Assembly (NCBI RefSeq): GCF_020509005.1
Contig: NC_063012.1
Location: 8,618,001-8,682,000, forward strand
Direction: 5' to 3'
From: Fulvia fulva
Taxonomy: Eukaryota; Ascomycota; Dothideomycetes; Mycosphaerellales; Mycosphaerellaceae
Length of the DNA: 64,000 nt
Part shown: positions 55,558 to 64,000 of the stretch, piece by piece
How positions within the stretch are numbered: position 1 is the first letter of the stretch
Layout of the letters: each line of letters opens with the position of its first letter
Program-made: the position numbers and the translations under genes
The notes under the pieces: generated by a model
Database searches by the model: none
What the model was told of the DNA's origin: nothing
Seen by the model: the letters and a program-made list of their open reading frames with translations, nothing else

Positions 55558-55599
55558 GGTTATAAGCCCGGGTTAGTAACTCGGTATTTCACCCTCGAC

Positions 55600-58500
55600 A
55601 AAGTCGTATTAGAGTTATTCCTCTTTAGAACAAAAGGAAGGCAGACTAGAGGCCGTACCCGCCTTATATAGGAAGCTATAGCCGTGCTATAGGTATATAT
55701 AAGACGTAAAAGAGCCTAGTAAGGTACTATTAGACTCCGAGTTAGGGAGCCTATACTAATACCTTAGACAAGTAGGCGAGCTTACTAAGAAGAGTCGCTC
55801 TCCGGACATAGCGTTCGTATCGACTAACTGTTTATTCTAAGAGAGCCGTAGTGTCTTAGAAACCCCCTCTACTAAGAGAGTTACGCTATAGTGTCTTAGT
55901 ACTAATATTAACCTCGCGTTCGGTTTATCTCATTTCGATCCGATCGCGTACGACCAAATATATCCTATTACCTAAGGGTAGCTAACCTGTCCCTTAACTT
56001 ATAAAAATAGAGAACGAGACTAGGCTTATAAGAAAGAGAGTAGTACCTCTTCTAATAAGAGAGAACTACGAAACATAGTTCAAGCTAATAAGAATACACC
56101 TAGTATTAAAGCAGGTTAACTAGGTCCTCGAGGACATTACTACGGACATTCCCGCTATAACCCTAGCGACACCCTCTATATTATCGGAGTCATCCCTTCC
56201 TTTAGATCAAGCGATAAGGAAGGCATCGTACAGACGGTATAATGTAACGGCCCTATATAAGATATATATCTGTCTGTCAATAGATAACTAAGAGATAATA
56301 TACGAGATCCGGTATACGAAGGAGTTATAGGAATAGGCTAAAGCTAAATATAAGAGAAGACTTCTCGCTACTAGAAGAAGTTTGCTTTAGCAATACACCA
56401 ATTTCGTGATAATAGAGGACTAGTCAATAGATAACGCCTAGTAGGAGCTTAGCTCAATTATAAGGAGGGCTGTTTTAATCTCGCCTTAGTTCTAAGACAT
56501 TAAGACTAAGGACAGAAAGATCTAGTAACTCTTAGTAGCTCTACTAGACTCATTTGGCTCAATTCGCGATATAGTTAATACCTAGGTGAATCTCTTACTA
56601 TAAGACATTCTTATAATCCTTAGGGAGAAGCAAGAATCGATAATTTATTAAGGGATAGCTATGTTCGCTAAGAAGGGTTTCTAAGGCAAGCTTACGTACC
56701 ATCTCTATAATAGTGACTATTTTATAAGCAAGTGCCTATACCTTTCTATAGCTTAGTAGGCTGTTAGGAACAAGGACAAACTAGCTAGGGTTACCTACCC
56801 TACTAAGAGACAACCGTTACTACCTCGTAGGAGGTCATTATTACTAAACCTTCGTAATGTCCTTAAGGTAATAACGGTCCTTATAAAGTAGATAAAGGAG
56901 AGCCGTAAGCCAAAGGCCTCCTCTAGTAAGCCTATAAGGGCCTATACGACCTAGGAAGACGTATTAGACTCTAAGATACTATTAGAAGATGATAATATTA
57001 ATGAGGTTGCCTATTCTACTATAGAAGCTAAAGGTAAGTACCCCTCGTCCGAGTAGTTGCTTAACTCTTATACATCATTATATATAACTGACTAAGATTC
57101 ACTATTTAGGACACTAAAGCCTCTTCAAAAGAGGAAGTGGATCAAGGTTAGGGGTGGCTATCTATAAGCTATATATATAGGAAGTGTAGTAATAGGTAGT
57201 CCTTCTAGAAAGCAAATTGTCTTAGAAAATGTCCTGTTTGTTCCTAGCCTTAGAGTTAGTCTTGTTTCGTAGAATTAGTTTAGCTAATAGTTTGCTATCT
57301 AACTACCTAGTTTCACCCTGAAATCCCTGTCTAGTAAACCCGTTGTCTAGACCAAAGTTCGAGGAGGAGTACCGTTTATCTACTCGATCTCGGAAATTCT
57401 TAAGCTACAGTATACTAGTATACTCTCTTAAGAACGTAACGGTACCGCTATAGCTAATACTAAGTCCGAAGATTAGTAGGAGCTATAGTATAGAAGATGT
57501 GTACACCTTAGTAAGGGACTACTAAGAAACCTATATAGAGTTACTAATAAGAAAGATCCTATTCCTGTTCCTTCTAAACACTAGAATTACAAGGTCTACT
57601 CCCTTATAAATATAAGGAAGTTCAAAGGACCTGCTATAGAGAGAAAAGGGGAGAGACTGGCCCTCATCTCTATTGACATCTATAGGCCTTTTTAGGGCGT
57701 AGTCTCTAGGCTAGGATACAAATATTAGCTTGAGATTGTAGATAACTTCTCTAGGAAGAAGTAGGTAATCCCTTTAAAGGCTAGGAGCGACGCTCCTACA
57801 GCCCTACGGGATTAGAAGGTCTAGGCAGAACGGCAGTCAAGGTACTTTCTATCTACGATCCGTAGTAATAGTATAAAGGAAATTCTCGCCTTACTAAAAG
57901 AGTAGGAGAAGGAGTTTAGCACTTAGATAGATATAACTAATACCTACAACTCTCTTTAGAATAGACCTATAGAAAGGTCAATTTAAGCCTCTAAGAACAC
58001 AGTCCGGGCTATACTAAAAGACTCTAGTATACTAGTTAAGTTCTGGCTAGAAGCTTTGTAAGCATAGACTATAATTAGAAACAGACTACCTAATAGTCCG
58101 ATCATTAATAGTATTGCTCTTTCACTAGAAGAAGCCTTTACTAACTAAGTACCGTTAGTCGACCATTTCCGCGTCTAGGGATACAAAGCTATAGTCTATA
58201 TAGACCTAAGAGCCTAACCTTAAGGCTTAAGGAGAGACAAGTTGATGAACTAAGGAAAAGAAGCCGTATTTATAGGCTACTTAGAAAACACTACAAAACA
58301 ATGGCTGTTCTAGGATCCCGACATAAAAGCTATAAAAGCGTATAATCACGTCGACTAGTTTAAGAATAAGAAGGGGGGAGATATAGATCTTAGTATCACC
58401 TTTACTAACTAGCCGAGTCGAGCGCCATAGCGTAATCCTATTAGGAGAAAGCCCTTTAGGGCGAAATTTTCCGATAGGGGATTATTAGAAACACCGTTAC

Positions 58501-60437
58501 GAAGGCTAGGAGAAAATATTAAGGCGGTTTTAACACTATCGAAGGCCGATAACGGTGGATCTATATAGAACCTACCCGAGTTATTAATACTATAGCAACC
58601 GCTATCTATATAACTTCCCCCTCCCCTAAAGGACATTAGGGAATACTAGAAGTTTAGAGATTATAGTACTCTAATAAAAGAAAAAGAAGATGTCGTTCAG
58701 TTCGACCTCTCTAAACACCTAGCGCTACCTTAGGTTGTAGGCAACAAGAGGTCAAGGGGGGACGGAGATAATAACTCTAAAGAGTATAAGGCTAAACACT
58801 ATAAGGCTCTTATCGCCTAGATGTTCTATCTAGACCCTACAATAAGCTAGGTAGAGGAGATTCTAAACGACGTAGAAGAACATATATTTGCTACTATTAG
58901 GTAGGCTATAGCCTATTAGTAGGAAGTGCTAATCCTAAAGTCCTATAAGGTAGCCGTAGGAGACCCTAAATAGGGATATATATAGAGAGAGGTAATCGAG
59001 AACGAACTTATTGCCTTAGTAAGCAACAACACCTAGGAAGCAGTTGTACCGCTAAAGGGTACGAATCTAATTACTTCTAGGTAGGTCTTTAATGTGAAAA
59101 GAATGATTAGTAGAGCTATTAAGAAGTTCAAGGCAAGACTAGTTATAAGAGGGTTTTTATAGAAATATAGGGTTGACTTCGAAGAGACCTTTGTACCTAC
59201 TATTAGACATAATACTCTCCGAGTATTTATAGTAGTAGTGTATAAGAGAGATCTCGAGATGTACCTAGTAGATATAAATAATGCTTTTACCTAAAGTAGC
59301 CTTCTTAAAGACATCTATATAATCCTACCCCTAGGAGTTAAAGCACCTCTAAACATAGTGTTTAAGGTCCTACGAAGCCTTTATAGGCTTAAGCAAGTAG
59401 CTAGAGACTAGAACAAGCTCTATGTTACGAAGCTAGAGAAGATTAGATTTACCTAGTCCTAGGTAGATCTATACCTACTTATCTATATAGATAGAGACCT
59501 TATAGTCCTTACCTATATAGATGACATACCTATTGTAGCTCCGAAGCTGTTAGATGTTCAGTGGTTTAAGGCTAAGCTTAGAAAAGTGTTTAAGATTAAA
59601 GATCTTAGTGAACCTACGAAGATCCTTAGAATAAGGATTATAAGAGACAGGTCCTAAGGCACTTTAAAGCTTAATTAAGGACACTATATCTACGCTAACT
59701 TAGCCAAGATAAACATAGCTAGAGAGAAGGCTACGCTAACCTACTTACCTATAGAGAGCTACGAGCACTTAGTACCTACGGTACCTATAGATAAGAGGTG
59801 TAACAAACAGGATTACTAGAGCTATAATAGTACCTAGATATAGCCAATAACAATAATAAGGCCAGACTTAGCATTCTCCCTTAGAAGAATTAGCTTATAT
59901 ATTACTAATCCCTCGTAGTAGTATATAAAGGCTTTAAAGAAGCTCTCCTAATACCTACGGTCGTACCTAGACCTAGGTCTTATATATAGAAAGGGAGGGG
60001 GCAATCTCTAGGGATACTCGGACTCTAACTACGCTATAGACAAAGTGGATAGAGTCTCAATTCTAGGATACGTGTAGTTCCTTTATAGATCACCTATGTC
60101 CTAGACAAATAGGAAGTAGAAGTCTGTTATAACATTAATAATAGAAGCTGAGTTTATAGCTATAAACGTAGCCGTAAAGTAGTCACAATTTCTTGCTACT
60201 GTCCTTAGGGAAATGGGGTGCCTAGAACTAGTAGGAAAGAGCTCTTTCTAGCCGAGTGTAAGGGCAAGCAAGGGCACTATTAACGAGCTAAGGCTAGTTA
60301 AGCTTATAGGTAACAACTAAGCCGCTTTGACACTTATTAAAGATGCCTATATATATAAAAGGTCAAAGTATATTGATGTTATATATAACTATATTAGACA
60401 TCTCTAGTGGTAGAAGAAGATTATAGTAGACTACTAC
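55600..60437 (+). pseudogene. Copia gag-pol remnants
   Basis: Reading through stops, a degenerate knuckle-like stretch (YNSDYFISKCLYL) lies near 56720-56760. The integrase spans about 57650-58230 (LISIDIYRPF-GVV, then YNSL-NRPIERSI, then VKFWLEAL). The RT is at about 59090-59660 (ARLVIRGF, LVDINNAFT, LRSLYRLKQVARD-NKL, and active site YIDDIPIV). RNase H is at about 60080-60400 (VITLIIEAEFIAINVA). Integrase lying before RT is the Copia order. Trp and Gln codons are converted to TAG and TAA throughout, as RIP does, so no protein could be made. The LINE enters at 60452 close to the end of RNase H, within DYYYIKD. Confidence 0.8.
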
Positions 60438-60451
60438 TATATAAAGGACAT

Positions 60452-63400
60452 CAAGGCCAAGTCCTGATCCATAGCGTATACAACCCACCTCCAGAGTCCA
60501 GAAGCAGCACACAACTACACACGCTAGGAAGGCTCCCGGAAGCAATGGACCAACAAAACCACAACATCGTGATAGGAGATTTCAACCTCCATCACCCAAA
60601 GTGGGGATCGGACTTCACCCCAGCACACCACTTCTTAGCAGGGAGGCTCATTGGTCAGATGGAAACAGCCCAAATGGACTTGATCACGCCAAAGGGAACA
60701 GAAACTTGGGCTAGAAACAACAGTTCTAGCACGCTAGACCTATGCTTCATGTCCCACGCCTTAACACGACGGGTAGAAAGCTGCACAGTCAATGACCAAC
60801 TAGAGTCCTCATCAGACCACTATCCAATCCAAACCGACATCCAACTCACAGTTGAGGAGGAGAGGGAACCTGAGAGGAGGCTCTGCTGGAAGCAGGCCGA
60901 GTGGACACTAGTACAGCAGCGGCTAGAAGGCGAACTAGAACAGGTGAACATTGACAACATACACACAACGGAGGGGATTGACCAAGCAGTGGAGCAGCTG
61001 ATAGAAGCTATGCAAAGGGCAGCCCAGGCCCATATACCTGAGAAGAGATGGTCGCTATACCAGAAGCCATACTGGACACCAGAGTGCACAGCCAAAGTCA
61101 AGGAGGCAAGGAGAGCAAGAAGGAGATGGGAGCAACGACGCACCCAAGCAAACTGGGAAGCCTATAACAACGCGTGCAAAGCAAAGAAGGCGCAGATCAG
61201 AAGAGACAAGACGCAGGAGTGGAGGTCAACTGTAGGGATGATCACAGAACACCCGGAACAAATCTGGAGACTAGCAGAATGGGCCAGGAAACCAGACGAG
61301 GAACGAAACTCCCCGCCCCAGTTTCCCTCAATACAGGACCAAGACGGGGAAACGCAAACCACTCCGATAGGGAAAGCGAAAGCATTCGCAGACCACTTCT
61401 TCGGGACTCAGGTAGAGGCAGACCTAAGCAACATCCCAGGAACACACATTCCTCCGCCAAGGGAGGCTAACTGGCAAGTGTCTGCTATAGAGATCGGAAA
61501 CATTATCAAGAAACTGAAGGGCAACAAAGCCCCAGGCCCAGACAAGATCCCTAACTGTTACCTAAAAGCTAGCAGCAGCCTTATCACTCCAGTGCTTGCG
61601 CCAATCTTTACCCAGTGCATGAAGCAGGGGTATTGCCCAAAGGCCTTTAGGCAATCACTGACTTGCGTCCTAAGGAAACCCCAAAAGGAAGACTATACCA
61701 AGTTGAAGTCATACAGACCAATTGCGTTGCTGAACACACTAGGGAAGCTCCTAGAGAAGGTCGTGGCTATAAGGCTCACCGGAATAGTAGAAGAACACAA
61801 CCTCCTCCCGGCAACGCAAATGGGGGGAAGACAAAAGAGATCTACCCTCACAGCAGTCGAACTGATCACAGAGCAAATCAGACACATCTGGCACTATGGC
61901 AACAACAAGGTAGCCTCACTGCTTTCACTAGACATATCAGGGGCTTTCGACAATGTGTCCCACGCAAGGCTCCTACACATCCTCAGAATGAAAAGCATCC
62001 CAGCCTGGATAGTACACTTTGTGCAGTCATTCCTTAAGGACAGAACAACCCAGATCCTCCTAGGGTCCTTCAAAGCCCCGCAGACCCCAATTGCGAACAC
62101 GGGCATCCCACAGGGCTCTACACTCTCCCCAATTCTGTTCCTCCTCTTTATGGCCGACCTGACCCCACTCCTAGAAACAGCAAACACCTCAGCATCGGGG
62201 TTCGTGGATGACACAAATATCCTAGCGTGGTCGGGGTCCACAGAGGAAAACTGCGCGCTCCTAGAGGAGAGACATAGACAATGCGAAAAGTGGGCAAGAG
62301 AGCATGGGGCAAAATTCGCACCGGACAAGTACCAACTTATCCATTTTAGCAAGGCAAAGACAAAACACAACTTGGCAGCACCAGTAAAAATCCAGGGGTT
62401 CGAGACCCATCCTACAAGGGAACTCAGAGTCCTTGGGATATGGCTAGACCCGAAACTCAGCTGGGGACCACAAGTGAAGAAGGCGCAAGCGAGAGCGGAC
62501 ACCAACAGACAATCAATCGAGAGACTCACTGCGTCAACCTGGGGGGCGACCTTCACAAAGGCCCAGACCATGTACAAGGCCATTGTCAAGCCCGCAATGC
62601 TATATGGAGCAGCAATTTGGGCAGCGGAAAAACACATCCCGAAGAGAATTGAGGACCCCCTCAACAGAGCGCAGGCAGCCTGCCTAAAGAGAGTACTAGG
62701 GGCATACAAGTCAACCCCTCACAGGACAATGGAAATGGAATCAGGTACAGCCCCCATCAGGGAGTACCTCCAGGGCATGAGGTGTCAATACGCAGAGAAG
62801 ACATCAGCATACCCAGCCCAGGGAACCATCCAAGCAGCTACTCAAAGGATAAGAACCCAGTGGGAGAGGAGGAGAAGACCCAACCGGCCACACATGATCC
62901 CACAGAAGGAAGCAGACCTAAAAACATCACAGGAAATCCTAGCAGCCCTTGAACAGAGAGAAGCTCTGAGGGAGCAAGCTAACACAGGGGACAAAGGGAA
63001 AAAGAAGCAAAGCCAAGCAGAAAGGATCGCAGGTCACCTATGGGAAACGCGTTGGAACCAAAAACCGGTGAGGCCAGGAGCCCCACCAGCGGCCAGGACC
63101 TTCGGGAGGTATAACTACCTTATCTATAAAGACCTGAAGAGGGCGGAAGCAAGCATAGCTATCCAGATTCGCTCTGAGCACATTGGGCTGAGAGCATACT
63201 TGCACCAAAGAAGAGTCCCAGGATACGATTCCAAACGTTGCCCCTGTGGCTACCTATCCCAAAACCCGGAGCACATGGTGCTGAACTGTACTAAGTGGGT
63301 AAAAGGGAGAAGCCAGTGGAGGGCGAAGGCAAGAGACAGGCAATACCAGGCCATCATCCAGGACAGACAAGATATAAGGAGAGTGACAAGATGGATCCTT

Positions 63401-63544
63401 AACGAGGACTACCTAGAGCAATTCTCCCTAGCAGTAGAAACGGAAAGGTGGATAGAGAGGAGGGAGAGAGAGAGAAGAGCCGGGGAAACAGAAGGGAGAA
63501 AGGGAATCGAGAGGAGGACATCACCAGGGTTACGGGCAAGGTAG
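60452..63544 (+). pseudogene. LINE family 2 ORF2 lacking its first ~103 codons
   Basis: The reading frame is open from the truncation point to the normal stop and equals residues ~104-1133 of the ORF2 at 41473-44874. It has lost the front half of the endonuclease, including the IQEP block with a catalytic Glu. It keeps GDFNLHH, SSDHYPI, the complete reverse transcriptase (GFVDD) and the C-terminal zinc motif. The apparent start at 60407 is GTG in Copia sequence and has no meaning. Without ORF1, the 5' promoter region and part of the endonuclease, this copy should not move on its own. Confidence 0.93.
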
Positions 63545-63744
63545 TCATAGGGTAACAACCATGACACTAGCGTACCCTGAAGGAAGGAGAACGAAAGGAC
63601 AAGACAGGAAAGAACGAGGAGGGCAAAGACGAGGAGGTTTTCATCCGTTAATCGGGTTTCCTACCTACACAAATAGACCTAAATAGCGAGAGACCTGCAT
63701 AGGCCATAGGGCACTAAAACAGGCGAATGAATAATCTATCTATC
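60452..63744 (+). mobile_element. 5'-truncated LINE, family 2, second copy
   Basis: It is flanked by the 14-bp duplication TATATAAAGGACAT (60438-60451 and 63745-63758) and inserted in the Copia element. It begins at the base equivalent to 41782 of the full-length copy and is the same from there to the (TATC)n tail at a constant offset of 18670 bp; I saw no difference. 5' truncation is the usual result of incomplete target-primed reverse transcription. No RIP. Confidence 0.95.
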
Positions 63745-63758
63745 TATATAAAGGACAT

Positions 63759-63869
63759 AGCTACTAATAGGTTAATAAAGCCCCTTAATAGCTAGTAGTT
63801 CCAAAACTTTGTAAGGTAGCTCTAGCTTACGTAAAGGGATTATAGGAGACTATATGGCCTAAGTAGGAG
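63759..63869 (+). other. Copia 3' internal end and polypurine region
   Basis: Copia sequence resumes after the LINE target duplication and reaches the LTR at 63870. The purine-rich AAGTAGGAG just before it is the likely plus-strand primer. Confidence 0.6.
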
Positions 63870-64000
63870 TGTTAAGAACATATAGGCCGTAGGACAAGCA
63901 TATAGGTATAGGTGTGTTATATGACTAGATCACGTGACTAGGGTTTACTAGCCTATAGGCTAGTAAACATCCGGACACCTAGCACCTACCTATACTAATA
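63870..64000 (+). repeat. 3' LTR of the Copia element, cut by the window end
   Basis: It begins TGTTAAGAACATATAGGCCG at 63870 and matches the first 131 bp of the left LTR. It retains the same CACGTG (63931-63936) and 24-bp palindrome (63944-63967). Confidence 0.85.

Larger units (their letters stand above)
55324..64000 (+). mobile_element. RIP-damaged Ty1/Copia retrotransposon, extends past the right window edge
   Basis: The left LTR (55324-55557) and the right LTR (from 63870 to beyond 64000) match closely; differences are C/T and G/A transitions, and the left copy is the more mutated. A primer binding site GGTTATAAGCCCGGG begins at 55558. It is the RIP form of GGTTATGAGCCC, complementary to the anticodon arm of initiator methionine tRNA as used by Copia elements. 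Domain order is gag, integrase, RT, RNase H, which identifies Copia rather than Gypsy. A 5'-truncated LINE (60452-63744) splits it near its 3' end. The element is dead through many in-frame stops. Confidence 0.9.

Noticed and set aside
60407..60451. A 1045-residue LINE protein starting at 60407
   Set aside because: The start is GTG within Copia sequence; the LINE part begins at 60452 and is simply 5'-truncated.
1..64000. tRNA, rRNA or riboswitch genes
   Set aside because: No cloverleaf, rRNA core sequence or riboswitch pattern was seen in the host stretches. The tRNA-like motif at 55558 is a primer binding site.

Overview
The window comes from a filamentous ascomycete, probably a Dothideomycete-like fungus. 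The evidence is short GT..AG introns of 51 and 54 bp (one with a CTAAC branch site), a NUC-1/PHO4-type bHLH regulator, an FBXO31-like F-box protein, and large blocks of DNA carrying the signature of repeat-induced point mutation (RIP). In those blocks CpA and TpG are almost gone (converted to TpA), while CpG, CpC and CpT remain. The exact species cannot be told from the sequence.

Layout. (1) 1-22985 is a transposon graveyard: a RIP-killed minus-strand Ty3/Gypsy element (1 to about 5560), then a 16.9 kb composite Fot1/pogo DNA transposon (5928-22831, TA target duplication) stuffed with an LTR fragment, a rearranged LINE (copy A), a piece of a second LINE family, and a truncated plus-strand Gypsy element that itself carries LINE copy B with a 12-bp target duplication. 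(2) 22986-25427 is ordinary host DNA: a 30-bp tandem repeat, a small Sus1/ENY2-like gene (-), and the first two thirds of an alpha/beta-hydrolase gene (+). (3) 25428-49074 is a nested insertion inside that hydrolase gene: LINE copy C (14-bp target duplication) holds a solo-LTR-like insert and a RIP-degraded chromoviral Gypsy element (29812-48320, 161-bp LTRs, 5-bp duplication). That Gypsy element in turn holds an apparently intact Ty3/Gypsy element (30125-36415, 520-bp LTRs, 5-bp duplication) and an intact full-length LINE (40111-45074, 14-bp duplication). (4) 49075-55100 is host DNA: the hydrolase 3' end, the F-box gene (+) and the nuc-1-like gene (-), the last two convergent. (5) About 55100 to the end is a RIP-damaged Ty1/Copia element (LTRs at 55324-55557 and from 63870) that carries a 5'-truncated, unmutated second copy of the intact LINE (60452-63744, 14-bp duplication).

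The nesting gives a relative chronology. Older elements are saturated with RIP-type changes, LINE copy B is partly mutated, and the innermost Gypsy element and the two copies of the second LINE family show no RIP. Recent activity therefore followed the last effective RIP. All four LINE insertions with readable junctions end in a (CTAT)n tail, and their target duplications begin with TAT. No CRISPR, rRNA, tRNA or bacterial-type defence system was seen, and I found no clearly new multi-gene system. The most notable content is the architecture and the mechanism hints in the mobile elements, and a host gene split in frame by 23.6 kb of nested retroelements.
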